The notes: generated by a model not told the origin, from the sequence alone. 64,000 nt of DNA from Gentiana macrophylla (GCA_026214975.1 CM047805.1:5146001-5210000), one strand, 5' to 3'; shown: positions 32,492 through 42,534, counted from the stretch's first letter. A program made the numbers and translations.

Positions 32492-32564
<73 letters not shown>
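32492..32564. repeat. (TA)n microsatellite
   Basis: An uninterrupted alternating TA run of about 73 bp. Confidence 0.95.
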
Positions 32565-32567
<3 letters not shown>

Positions 32568-32597
32568 TTAGTATTTATGCTTTTAATAATGTAAAAA

Positions 32598-32634
32598 ATA
32601 ATGGGGAGTTATTTTGGGAAAATAACCCCATTAT
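32598..32634. repeat. Hairpin-forming inverted repeat
   Basis: ATAATGGGGAGTTATTTT and AAAATAACCCCATTAT pair over 16 bp around GGG, with a 2-base bulge. It lies just after the TA microsatellite. It has no T tract typical of a terminator, so its role is unknown. Confidence 0.7.
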
Positions 32635-34555
32635 GTCTGGGAAGTTGTCAGAATTATCAGACAAACAAAAAGTTCGAACTTGTGCTTTGAGAGAAAACAA
32701 AAAGGCAAAAGAGGCTTTTTATTCAAATTCTCACAAGATCTCTATCCATTTTCAGATTGAAGTAGAATTTTGGAATCGTAAGAGAACAAGGAACGTTTTG
32801 ATCCAAAAAGTTTGGAGTTTTGATGAAGGTATGAATTTCGACCCTACTCATGGATTTGATCAAGATTTGTAGTTCTTCTTGATGTAATTCATAGAATTGA
32901 TGTTGTAGAAACTTATGATCAGGTCTAATTCAAGTTGGGGATGATCACAAAGGTTTTTGGTTGAAGTTTTGTGAAGAAGCCTGCAGTTGCTTGAAGTCTT
33001 GGTATTGGAACAAGTAAGGGGATCTTCCTATGGTTTATTTATGTTTTATAAGGTTAAGGTTTGTGTTTTGATGTGGTTTGATGTTAGAAATCACGTTTAG
33101 ATGTTATTGTGGAAGTATGTGATGATATGGTTTGTAAAAGTTGTGTTTTTCTGTTGTTTATGATGTCAAATTGATGTTGCTCATGTTTGGAAAGGGTTAT
33201 AAATCGTTTAAATGTAGAAAACTGTTGTTTAGGGCTAAATTAGGGTTTTAGCACGCGCATTGAGGGCGTAGCACGCGCTAAAACTGATTTAGGAAGTTGG
33301 AATTTGATTCAGCGAGGGTTTAGCACGCGCATTGAAAGTGTAGCACGCGCCAAAAGCAGACCAGAACAATCCTGAATGTTTCAGGGAGGTTTTAGCGCGC
33401 ACATTGAGCGTGAACGCGTGCCAAAACCCTATTTTTGGGAAAAGTTGAATTTTAAGCCCCGAGTCCAGTTTTGAATGTTCTTTCGCGATCTAATAACATT
33501 AAATGAACATGAACAAGCCTTGATTAAGCTTTTGATGCGTTTTGTTCCGACACCGAATAGATTATTTATAAGAGTTGAAGTTCGAGACCGTGGGAAAAGC
33601 ATGATAGGCTTGTGCTTTGTTGAATTAGAATTCATCAATGTCTGTGTACGTGGTTAGGATGTTGTGTCTAGATATCTAGGTGAGGGAGTAGGGCTGTTAG
33701 GTATTTTACTTTGAAAACACTTAGGTGGCTAGTTAATGAGTAATAAAATACATACTTGAGTAGTAAAAGACTAAACATCTTGCCATTTTTGGTAATACAC
33801 AAGTTCATATCGTGATGTGTGGGCGGTCAGTAAAAGTGAATAACTCCGTAGGTTCATAAGACCCTAAGTACGGAGTGATTTCGTCGAACGTGTACACTAT
33901 CGGGGCTAGGCCGTGGCTATTGGTGTGATCCACTAATAGGTTGCAAACGATACTTCGTGGTGAGCAACACTATGCGTAGTGCCCTTGAATGCTGATGTAA
34001 CAAAGATAAGCTAAGATAAAAATGAATAGGCACGACATGTTGATGAGCATAAAGTGAACCGTAGTGTTGAGTCGGTTTCATAAAGGTAACTTAATAATGT
34101 TATGAATCTTCATCGCAAGACTCAATTAAGCATAGTTTCTTCCTCTTTACTAAGTACCTTTGTACTTACCTCAAATGCATGTTTGTTTGATTTTTGGGGA
34201 TCAGAAGATGAACAGGTCCATCCAAAGTTCGATGAGGATCTCGAACGCCGCTGTTTGCTGATACTACTTGTTGATGTTTTCACTTCTTTGTTATTATATG
34301 TTGTACTAGACATGTTGTAGTTTCTTCCGAGACATGTTGTACTTTTCTTTTGAACTATGTTGAAATTTCATTTTGTTTGTGTTTCTATTCTAGTATCTTT
34401 TATGAGTTTCATCTGAGTCTTTTAGCTTCCGCTTTTGCTAAAGTCAATATGATGTAGTATAGGCTTACATATAATATTGAAATTATTTTATATTATGCGT
34501 GCCGAACTTTTTTATCCGGATAAGTACTCGATGTCCGGAAACGGGGCATTACGAA
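32635..34555 (+). mobile_element. Possible Gypsy LTR, non-coding
   Basis: This 1.9-kb stretch contains no recognisable protein. Its end (ATGTCCGGAAACGGGGCATTA, split here by a short gap in similarity, about 34531-34551) resembles the ends of Tekay/Del chromovirus LTRs. The block at 33830-33990 (ACTCCGTAGGTTCATAAG, TGTGATCCACTAATAGG) also looks like LTR sequence. The assignment is from general resemblance, and neither a second LTR nor a primer binding site is seen. Confidence 0.3.
33249..33422. promoter_or_regulatory. Three pairs of TAGCACGCGC-type motifs
   Basis: TAGCACGCGC occurs at 33249, 33269, 33321 and 33341. A third, variant pair starts at 33393 (TAGCGCGCAC) and 33412. Within each pair the starts are 19-20 bp apart, and the pairs are about 72 bp apart. 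The GC content is far above the AT-rich flanks. The layout resembles the paired motifs of the Athila-like LTRs, although the motif differs. Confidence 0.6.
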
Positions 34556-34769
34556 AACTTTTTATGGGATGGAAGTAGTATATACCCCATTTATCCCTTA
34601 AAATGTGAAGTACAAATTAGATAAGTAAATAAATACAATTATGAAAATAAAGTCATTTATATACCACATTCGTTCCTTAAATTTTTTTTCCATATAAATT
34701 ATGGGAAATTAGGGATAATGACACAATCTGGAATATTTTTAAGTAACAGGGCAACTACATATTTTTTAT
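34556..34769. repeat. AT-rich stretch with Stowaway-like MITE ends
   Basis: GGGATGGAAGTAGTATA (about 34565) and CATTCGTTCCTTAAA (about 34669) resemble the CTCCCTCCGTCCC terminal repeats of Tc1/mariner-like MITEs. No complete element with both ends and TA duplications can be defined. Confidence 0.3.
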
Positions 34770-35063
34770 AGGGAGAAGGACAACTGCATAATTTTTATAA
34801 CGAGAAGGACAAACAGTGAATCCCGAAAATCAGTGAATCTCCCCAGTGAATCCCGAAATCAGTGAATTTCGACAGTGATTCCCGAAAATCAGTGAATATC
34901 GACAATGAATTTTGAAAATTAGTGAATTTCGGTAGTGAATTTAAACAATGAATTTTGAACACAAGTGAATTTCGACAGTGAATAAATAGTTTTGTCCTTT
35001 ATGCAAAAGTTTGAAAAGACTGTCATTCTACTCAATTGATGAAATATATATGTCCTTCTCCCT
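34770..35063. mobile_element. Candidate MITE with 14-bp terminal inverted repeats
   Basis: AGGGAGAAGGACAA (34770-34783) and ATGTCCTTCTCCCT (35050-35063) are inverted copies with one mismatch, 294 bp apart end to end. The interior is non-coding. GAGAAGGACAA repeats inside the left end (about 34801). No clear target duplication is visible, so the superfamily is open. Confidence 0.5.
34815..34985. repeat. Degenerate minisatellite, GTGAAT-TTCGA units
   Basis: About ten units of roughly 16-18 bp share GTGAATCCCGAAAATCA / GTGAATTTCGACA and decay from left to right. It forms the core of the candidate MITE. Confidence 0.75.
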
Positions 35064-35637
35064 CATTCCCCCTATAAATTAAGTGAGCACGTAAATATTA
35101 TAACAAATTGTTAACAAATTATGGACAAGATAAGATAATACAATATGTAATGTATTTTTTTTCGTATTCTAAAATGATGGAAAAAGGAGCAATTAAAAAA
35201 ACAAGACATATTAAAGGACACAAGTGCTACCTCCCCCAACCCCCACAAGTTTTAGGTTGGTCCAGAACCATATCCTAGTTGGTCTGCTCTCTCCAATGAG
35301 AATTGTTGATTTTAAATTAGGCCCCTACTTCTAAAAAAAATCTATCAATAAATTTCCTCTAAAATGATGACATGGTGGTCCAAAACTTGCACCTGGACCA
35401 CCCTAAAACTTGTCACCCCCACACCCTCCCAAAAAATATATAGACTCCGTTCGTCCCCGAAAAAGTTATTCACGTGTTGTTTTGCATAAATTTAAGAAAT
35501 CAATTAATGTATTGTATTTTAATAATTAGTGGACATATATACATCAAAGGTAAGAATATGGATATGTTTAGAAAAAAATCATTAAATAATGTATTGATTT
35601 TTAATTTTAGGGGTATTGCGGGATTATATATTTATTA
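35064..35637. repeat. Non-coding AT-rich stretch with a truncated MITE end
   Basis: No coding sequence is recognisable. CTCCGTTCGTCCCCGAAAAA (35447-35466) is the typical terminal repeat of a Stowaway-like MITE. The opposite end is missing, apparently cut by the Copia LTR that starts near 35638. CACCCCC and CCTCCC runs at 35230 and 35415 are low complexity. Confidence 0.45.
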
Positions 35638-35791
35638 TGATTGATTATTCTGATGTAATTTATATTGAGTAAGTTGGGGGGCGTAGTTGGAATTTTATAG
35701 AACGTAGGGTTCCCTATATTGGTGTATAAATACTGAATGTAATGCGATGAATGAGGACAATGAAAAATAATTCAAGTGATCAATTTTGTCA
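35638..35791 (+). mobile_element. 5' LTR of Ale-type Copia element H
   Basis: This short LTR ends TTTTGTCA at 35791, directly before a primer binding site. A TATAAATAC box lies at about 35726-35734. The start, TGATTGATTATTCTG near 35638, is inferred from the TG and the usual 150-bp length. Confidence 0.65.
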
Positions 35792-35804
35792 TGGTATCGG
35801 AGCC
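35792..35804 (+). promoter_or_regulatory. Primer binding site of Copia element H
   Basis: TGGTATCGGAGCC is complementary to initiator tRNA-Met with one mismatch. Confidence 0.85.
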
Positions 35805-36082
35805 AGGTTGATCCGTTACGAAAAAAACAATAATTTCCTTCGTCTGTAGGAGCAAATCTGTGGGACATCACACCATGGTCGCCGGCGAACAACAGGAGAA
35901 GAAGCTTCCCTTTGATTGTGCCCGTAACAATATTAATTTGGAAGCTTGAATGCATGACTGTGGTTGCTACGGTCCAGATCCGAATGAACGAAACACGGTT
36001 ATGGCGTTCGAAATTCATCGAGATGAACAGACCTATATGTAAAATTCAGGCCGACGTTCAAGCAAAATTGAAAGTTGAAAAT
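35805..36082 (+). pseudogene. Element H leader and gag start remnant
   Basis: An ATG at 35875 opens a short peptide (MVAGEQQEKKLPFDC), interrupted by a stop at about 35947. Gag should occupy about 1 kb here but only about 280 bp precede the TRIM insertion. Similarity to a known gag is not obvious, and the assignment rests on position after the primer binding site. Confidence 0.4.
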
Positions 36083-36184
36083 TGTTTGGACAAATTGCCC
36101 ACACTCTTAAATGATAAGGAAATAAAGCAACACCTTTATTAACACCAATTGGTTTTAGTACAACGATAAGCGCTTGATCTTAAA
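36083..36184 (+). repeat. TRIM LTR 1
   Basis: 102 bp, followed by TGGCATCGGAGCC (36185-36197). It contains ACACCAATTGGTTTTAGTAC, shared by the other copies. Confidence 0.8.
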
Positions 36185-36298
36185 TGGCATCGGAGCCAGA
36201 GGTCGAAGGATCGAACCCTGGTTGGAACATTATTTTAAAAAAAAATTGTGCAAGTGTTGGGACAGATTGCCCACACTTTTGAATGATAATTGTGCAAG

Positions 36299-36401
36299 TG
36301 TTGGACATATTGCCAACACTCTTGAAAGCCTAAAGAAATAAAGTTGCGCCTTTACTGGCACCAATTGGTTTTAGTAGAACGGTAAATACTTGATCTTAAC
36401 A
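36299..36401 (+). repeat. TRIM LTR 2
   Basis: 103 bp with canonical TGTTGG...TTAACA ends, followed by an unmutated primer site TGGTATCAGAGCC (36402-36414). A 44-bp truncated LTR start (36255-36298) precedes it. Confidence 0.85.
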
Positions 36402-36500
36402 TGGTATCAGAGCCAAAGGTCATAAGATCGAACCCTGGTTGGAACAATATTTTAAAAAGAATTGTGCAAGTGTTGGACTGATTGCCAACACTTGAGCGGG

Positions 36501-36602
36501 TGTTGGGACAGATTGCCCACACTCTTAAATGATAAGGAAATAAAGTAGCACATTTATTAACACCAATTGGTTTTAGTACAACGGTAAGTGTTTGATCTTA
36601 AA
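36501..36602 (+). repeat. TRIM LTR 3
   Basis: 102 bp, followed by TGGCATCGGAGCC (36603-36615). A 30-bp truncated LTR start precedes it at 36471. It is the upstream LTR of the unit that carries nad7. Confidence 0.8.
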
Positions 36603-36630
36603 TGGCATCGGAGCCAGAGGTCGAATGATC

Positions 36631-38430
36631 AAGCTCGTTCTGATCTTGGACGCAGTACATTGGAATCCTGAAGCACCACCACAAATGCTACCGCGCGTCC
36701 GCCTGCGGTGCGGTAAGGCACCACCCTGTTGTGCCAGCAGCCAACTCCGGCGTGTCACTTAGTTATCCTCATCAAGCCACTTACTTGATTTCTAGCTTCC
36801 CAATCGGTAGACGCTTTCCTTTTCCCCAGATCAACGAAGAAGAGAGGCTCAAAGCCGGAGCACGCTTGTAGTTTTCATTTGGATTCTTCCGAAGAACCGG
36901 AAGCGGCGCTATGCCGGATGGGAAAAGAAAGGGCTCGAAGAAAAAATTGGGGTTCCTAATGCTTCTCCACGCTCAACGAGATGCGCCAACCTCGGGATGC
37001 TTTACTCCTAACCCACAATGTTCCGAGACGGAGCTTAACCGAGTCTCGGTTTAGAACGGCGATGATCTATGTTTCACACGGCGCAGATTCCATGGATAGT
37101 TTCATTCGACTTCGTGGTGGAGGACATAGCTTACGATCATCGGCTTTGATCATGCCACTGGGCATTTGATTAAGACATTGCATAATGATCCGAACACTCG
37201 TCGCATCTCTTCGATACGAATACGAGAACGATCATTGCAATCTCCTCCGGTACCTACCGGTACGCCAGGATCCGATTGGTCATAAACATCGTGAGTCTTC
37301 GCTCTTCGCAAATCCCAAAGATACCCCGAACCTCTTAACATTACACCATGAATCCCCAATCCTTTGCTTACGGTGCGGTGGATAAGTACTAATAACGTTG
37401 TTTCGAAGCGGTTGCCGGTTGACATCTCTTCTAATTCGTCGATACGAAGCAAATTGTGGTGTGGAGGAATCAATATCTCGACATAAGCCAAGGCGAGATC
37501 TTGTGCCACTCCACCTGGTCGTATGAAACTTGCATGCATCCTGGCTCCCGAGACCCTTTCATAGAATTCCAACAATTTCTCTCGCTCCTCAAAAGCCCAC
37601 AGAACGGAGTTAATGCTCCCACATCCATAGCATGAGTAGTTAAAGCAAGTGAATGATTTGAAATTCGAGTTATTTCACGGAATAACACTCGTATTTATTG
37701 AGCTCGTAATGGTACCTCGCAATTCAAAAGTCTCTACGGTGAAGAGTGTGAGCGTGTTCTTGGGCCATCATAGAAACATAGATAGGGTCAACGGCGGAAC
37801 GAAGAACGAAACTTTACGGCGAGCTTTCTCGTACACGTTCACTTGCATCACATACACAAGTGCTCTCTGAACCATGCAATAAGGTCACCCATAACACGGC
37901 TCTCCCACTTGAGTTATCTTAGCCCCACCAGTGCCATGCTATTAAATAAATAAGATTGAAAAAATGGCAGCTTAAGGGCGCTAAGGCTAGTATTGAGGTC
38001 GCCTTTGGAAGCGTTCACGGTAACCAAAGCGTATCGTTCCCGCTTTGGTACTTTGTTTATAGCTTTTATAGGTTATGCAAGAGAAGGGGTCTTTTTTCTC
38101 TATTTCCGGGGAGGTGAGGGCCATAAGATAAGATTGCCTTCCCGGTAAGGAAGAGGGGAAATAGTGATGTCATCTATCTCGACCAGTTTCTCAAGGCGTT
38201 GGAAATCCAGACCTGGCTCAGAGAATCACTAGCCCTTTTGGCGCCCTTCGTTTCGCCAACAAAGAAGTCATCCTTGACAATTTCCCATTCCTTTCCTGCC
38301 GAGCCCCCTCTCTTCGCCATTCGATGCCTCTGCCTTCCCTTTCTATAACATACCCAGGCGCCCTCTGACGAGCATTAAATCCTCTCCCTCTCAATACTAA
38401 GAGTGACTTACGTCCCGTAGGTCGAGTTAG
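36631..38430 (-). pseudogene. nad7: Mitochondrial nad7 fragment (exons 3 and 4 with intron flanks)
   Basis: On the minus strand, 37781-37331 encodes exon 3 of NADH dehydrogenase subunit 7, the complex I 49-kDa-type subunit. Blocks seen are [59 protein letters not shown] and RIDELEEMSTGNR. Without a gap, 37330-37085 continues as exon 4: [25 protein letters not shown] and [12 protein letters not shown], ending KLSMES. Its length, about 246 bp, fits the known 244-bp exon 4. Upstream (37782-38430) and downstream (36631-37084) is non-coding sequence of mitochondrial group II intron type, for example GAGCCGTGTTATGGGTGACC. Small indels disrupt the frame, so it cannot be functional. The joint between exons 3 and 4 lacks intron 3. 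Confidence 0.88.
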
Positions 38431-38569
38431 TTGGAACATTAATTAAAAAGAAATTGTGCAGGTGTTGGAACAGATTGCCCACACTTGAGGGGGGTGTTGG
38501 GACAGATTGCCCACACTTTTGAATGAAAATTGTGCAAGTGTTGGACAGATTTCCAACACATGAATGGGG
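38431..38569 (+). repeat. TRIM interior end with repeated LTR starts
   Basis: TTGGAACATTAATTAAAAAG and AATTGTGCAGG resume the normal TRIM interior. TGTTGG-type LTR starts then repeat at about 38463, 38494 and 38539 before the full copy at 38570. Each is only 30-45 bp long. Confidence 0.75.
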
Positions 38570-38656
38570 TGTTGGGATAGATTGCCCACACTCTTGAATG
38601 CCTAAAGAAATAAAGTTGCGCCTTTATTGGCACCAATTGGGCACTTAATCTTAACA

Positions 38657-39445
38657 AAAACACAGAATATTTGGGCGATTATTGCATCCGGAATGGACAT
38701 GATGAACAACTATGTTTCGGAGTCCTTGGCTGCACTAATTGGTGGGGTGATCAGTCGGTGGGAGGACGTCACACCGGTCATGGCGGAAGAGAAGGTGAAC
38801 GTGCAGGTGCAGGAGGCGGCCGACAAGAGAGAGTTCGGCTGGTAGCTCAGTTGCTTTGGGCAGTCCCGCAGCAAGCTCGATTCGCACGAACAACACAATA
38901 GTAGGCTCGTCTTGCACGTTGTGCACAACTTCTGGTGGACTAAAGCTGCCAGCAATGCCGGAGCAGGCTGGGCTCTCAAATTCAACTCCAGTGCAATGGA
39001 AAGGCATTCTTGATATTCTGAATCTTGCCAAGCCTATGGATCATTTGACTGGTAAGGGTTCGTGGATAATAGATACCGGCGCCACTCATCATGTGACCGG
39101 TACGTTAAATAATTTAATAAATGTTCAGGTGATTGACAATTGCCCTGTAAGGCTTCCTGATGGTCGTACTTCCCAGGCCACCCACGAAGGACATATCATA
39201 TTGCCCGGTGGTTTGAAACTAAAAAATGTCCTTTATGTACCCAATTTAGCCTGCAATTTATTATCTGTGACGCAGTTGCTAGATGAGTATGATTGTCATG
39301 TTTAGCTCACATCTACATTATGTGTTATGTAGGACCGAATGACGAGGAAGTTGATTGGAGTGGGTGAGCGTGAATATAGACTTTTCATTTTCCATGGAGT
39401 TCCACTCGTGAAGGTTATGGCTATTGGTGGAAAAGACTCAATGGT
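38657..39445 (+). pseudogene. Copia element H gag end and protease
   Basis: The plus strand encodes a degraded zinc knuckle (YCIRNGHDEQLC, first Cys not visible) followed by NWWGD, typical of Ale/Retrofit gag. After a frame change a frame at 38856-39302 continues as protease. It includes GSWIIDTGATHHVTG (active-site Asp-Thr-Gly, about 39060-39100), VRLPDGRTSQATHEGHIILP and NVLYVPNLACNLLSVTQLL. After a stop the coding resumes with MTRKLIGVGEREYRLFIFHG up to 39445, where the Athila LTR is inserted. Integrase and reverse transcriptase of H are not in the window. Confidence 0.85.
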
Positions 39446-39677
39446 TGTTCGGTAAAAAGTAGTTTTACAATTTATAAACCGAAACACCCCAAGTATAAGG
39501 CTTGTAGTAAAGGTTTACCGGGTCGTCCTAAGGGAGTCGAATGTTTATCGGATTAAGGTGCAATTATTATATCGATTATGTCACAATTTATTACCAAAAA
39601 CTAAGGTCTATACTAACTATAATATAAAAACGATGAGTAAAACTAAACTAAAACAGGAAACAGGAAAATTCGACTAT

Positions 39678-39710
39678 GGACGGGCGTTCACCAAGGGTGG
39701 ACGGGCGTCC
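39678..39710. promoter_or_regulatory. Motif pair in U5 of LTR 1
   Basis: GGACGGGCGTTC (39678) and GGACGGGCGTCC (39699), 21 bp apart. LTR 2 has the same pair at about 49448 and 49469. Confidence 0.6.
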
Positions 39711-40471
39711 GATAACACGCTGGAAACAGAAAATATGCAGAAAAATAGTATGTAAAAACTAGGGTTTTAGAAAAACAACTAAACGAAGCAATCAAAGTCG
39801 ATACGAACGATTTGGTTTATCAAATAATTAAGAGGAACGGCAAGGCAACGGGAATCCACCAATCAATCAACTAACCCCAACTAGATTGCGTGCTAAAGAT
39901 ATGATTTTTAGTAATGATCAAATCATGAATTCGATTAAATCTCTCTAATCAATTTCTAGGGTTCCGTTTTCTTTCTCAAGCAAAACTAAACTAGCATGCA
40001 TAACAAGATCATGATATTGTCTCCAATATCCTACTCAACTAATCATAAACAATCTCTTGAATTATAACTAATTGCATCAATTGAAAAGATCAAAGCTTGA
40101 ACAATATTCTCATACAAATTCAATCACAAAGGTAGTTTCATCGATCTATTGACTCAATAAAACATAAACAATCCTTACAAAATTCAATTGATGAAAAATC
40201 ATAAATTTACTCACTAAGATAGAGCATACAATCCTCTAGTTGGTGTGGTTGTTGATTGGTTTCCCCTGTTGTCCCATCGCGATTTGCTTAGCCAACAATC
40301 ATGTTGGTGATCATGATCATTGGGATGGAAGAGTTCATCTCCTTGTTTGCTCTGGAAGGTTATGCGGCTGCTAGGGTTCTTTTTGAGTGAATGATATGAT
40401 AGATGCCATTAGGGTTCAATACACGCTGGTATTTATAGGATTTTGAGGCGGCTAGGGTTAAGTCGGCCGGC

Positions 40472-40620
40472 GGACGCCCGTCCGGTTTTTTGGACGCCCG
40501 TCCAAGGATCTTGACTTTGTTCCAGACGTCCGTCCATGCTGCGTCCAAACTCTCTGTATGTGATTTCTCTCACTGGGCCTTTCGTCGATGCTTTAAACGC
40601 CCGTCCCACCGGACGGATGC
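40472..40620. promoter_or_regulatory. Motif cluster in U3 of LTR 1
   Basis: GGACGCCCGTCC occurs at 40472 and 40492 (20 bp apart), within 30-75 bp upstream of the TATA-like box on the minus strand. Degraded versions lie near 40525 (AGACGTCCGTCC) and 40595-40620. LTR 2 repeats the cluster (about 50243-50400). Confidence 0.6.
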
Positions 40621-40946
40621 AATGGACGCCAGTTCAGCCTTGTAAACCTTCATGCCAATCTCAAACTTGCATCTTTCTCCTTCCTTTAATCTTCAATCGA
40701 ACACCGTTCTAGCTCCTTTCACAACATGCAAGCATACCTACAAGGCGATAGAAACGAGCAATGTGTAAAATCGTACATAAACAAATAAAACCACATAAAT
40801 AACTCGATTTTCACACTTTAATAAATTCTAAACCCATTCTTCCAATTTATACTTTTAGCAAGTGATTTTCTATAAAAAAAACACTAAAACACGGAAGATA
40901 TTGTTACGGAATAACTCGATATAAACCACAAAATTAGTCGTAAACA

Positions 40947-40960
40947 ACTCCCCCACACTT
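40947..40960 (-). promoter_or_regulatory. Polypurine tract of Athila copy 1
   Basis: AAGTGTGGGGGAGT on the minus strand ends exactly at the LTR 1 start. Confidence 0.9.
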
Positions 40961-42534
40961 AGACTTTTGTTCGTCCCGAACAAAACAATCAAAACTAGCT
41001 CACTTTCATGCAATCCACATAGATCCCTAACTCACGTAACAAAAGATACAACAACTATAGCAAGTGATACCAACATAGAGATAGATTCTGTGTGTGTGAC
41101 AAGCCTTTTTCAATCTTCACAATCCTCTCAAACAAATATCCTCTCAAATAATCTTAATGACTATCCTAGGTATAGGCAGTAATCGTTCCACACAAAGTCT
41201 TCCCGCGCACTTAGTAGGATAATCCCTACAGCATATCATTCGGTTTATACTGGGTATAAGTTCAACGATAACAAAGTCTTTAATTTTTTTCACTTTCCTT
41301 TTTTTTCTTCTTTGACGCACATCAAGATGAGCTCTTACCCGTCATAGTAGAATAGGATGTTTCGGGATAACACCCTACCTTACTCAAATCATAGGGTAGC
41401 TTTTCCTGACTGTCGTGAGCTTTTGGTCATCATAGTGGTGTAGGACATTTCGAGATGATGCCCTATCGCACTCCAATCATCGACCAGCTTTCGACACACC
41501 CATTTATTTATTATTAACTCAACTTCTTTTTTTTCAAAAACATTAGTTACATTTCACTTATCACATTCAAACCTTCTGATATTCACAGTGCACGTTCTGA
41601 GCTTAGGTGTTACTTCACTGCTACTATTAAGAACAAATCTCTCTAAGATAAATCACTAAAATCGTGAAAGGATACAGTTCAAAATTTTTGATTCAATATC
41701 AAAGGCTTTCGTGAGTGTGAAATGAATACTATCTCAAACTAGTAAAAACATGCTATAATTATCTCTCAAAGTCACATAAAATCATTGTCAGGAAACTACA
41801 ACTAGCAAGCCAATTTGTTTCAATTACATGCTCAAGATTTACAATTATCCAAGTTTACTTTGAAAAATTTTAAAATTGTCGAGAAAGTCACCTTTACTCA
41901 TTGTCAGAAATATAGCATGATAACATACCCAATTTAGACACCCCCCACACTTAAATCACATTATGTCCTCAGAATGTGCAAATAAAAGAGAAGAACACTT
42001 AGCTGGTTTCAAAGTGGTTGTCGGGCTGTAGGTTTGCAGAGGTCAGGCCGTAACATGAACGTACCGCTGCAACTTGTAGCATGAACAGACAACACTAAAA
42101 GTGACAACTGGCAAAAACCGCTCAACAATATCTGCAACACTCGACATAGCATACAATCTCGGGGTACAAGGGGTATATGAGTAAACATGAATGCACACAT
42201 AAATGGGAAAATAAAGCATTCACAACTAGGATAGGGATAACCAACACACAAATCACCAAGGTTTTATTCCTAATGCCCTAAAAACTTAACTAAAAAGTAA
42301 CTTAATGGACTAGGTTGCCTCCTAGTAGCGCTTCTTTATTGTCATTAGCTTGACAGAGTAAACCAAGTCAACCTGGATCAGGCCACTTGGGTTTGAGGCT
42401 AACCACTTCCCTGTCAGAATCAGAATGACTAGGACGGAAATGGTTTTCACCACAACAACAAGTCAAGTGCGCAATAAGATCATGAACTCTTTCTCGCCAG
42501 ACGACACTGACTCTTTTCTTCTTGTTCTTGTTTC
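40961..42534 (-). mobile_element. Athila copy 1, 3' non-coding region
   Basis: This 1.6-kb region between integrase and polypurine tract has no envelope-like ORF, unlike typical Athila elements. It carries an imperfect duplication of about 70 bp (about 41336-41410 and 41425-41495, with ATAGTAGAATAGGATGTTTC and ATAGTGGTGTAGGACATTTC). It is repeated with small changes at 50732-52327. Confidence 0.75.

Larger units (their letters stand above)
36083..38656 (+). mobile_element. TRIM retrotransposon array carrying mitochondrial DNA
   Basis: Four about 100-bp LTR copies (36083-36184, 36299-36401, 36501-36602 and 38570-38656) start TGTTTGG/TGTTGG and end CTTAA(C)A. The first three are each followed by an initiator tRNA-Met primer site (TGGTATCAGAGCC or TGGCATCGGAGCC). 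The internal segments are about 100 bp and end AATTGTGCAAG, the only purine-rich stretch before the next LTR. LTR, primer site, tiny non-coding interior and LTR make a terminal-repeat retrotransposon in miniature. The last interior is enlarged to about 1.97 kb by nad7 sequence. Flanks AAAAT (36078-36082) and AAAAC (38657-38661) are a near-matching target duplication. The host sequence on both sides belongs to Copia element H. Confidence 0.8.
39446..40946 (-). mobile_element. Athila element C, LTR 1
   Basis: The LTR is 1501 bp, from TGTTTACGAC (minus, 40946) to ACCGAACA (39446), with a polypurine tract just outside its 5' end. It is nearly identical to LTR 2 (49217-50717) and exactly the same length, which implies young copies. 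TATA-like CCTATAAATAC lies at about 40429-40439. It interrupts Copia element H, with left flank ATGGT (39441-39445). Confidence 0.93.

Noticed and set aside
33475..34320. Several 60-72-codon frames on both strands as possible host genes
   Set aside because: They are short, mutually overlapping, without start context or similarity, in a probable LTR.
36204..36232. Pol III B-box-like GATCGAACC in the TRIM interior, hinting at a tRNA gene or SINE
   Set aside because: There is no A-box at suitable spacing and no cloverleaf. The neighbouring TGGYATCRGAGCC is a primer binding site.
36631..38430. Functional nad7 gene
   Set aside because: Only two of five exons are present, the frame is disrupted and it lies in nuclear retrotransposon DNA.
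41290..41520. Possible CRISPR-like or tandem array
   Set aside because: Only two imperfect about 70-bp repeats exist, and both recur in the second Athila body as part of the element.
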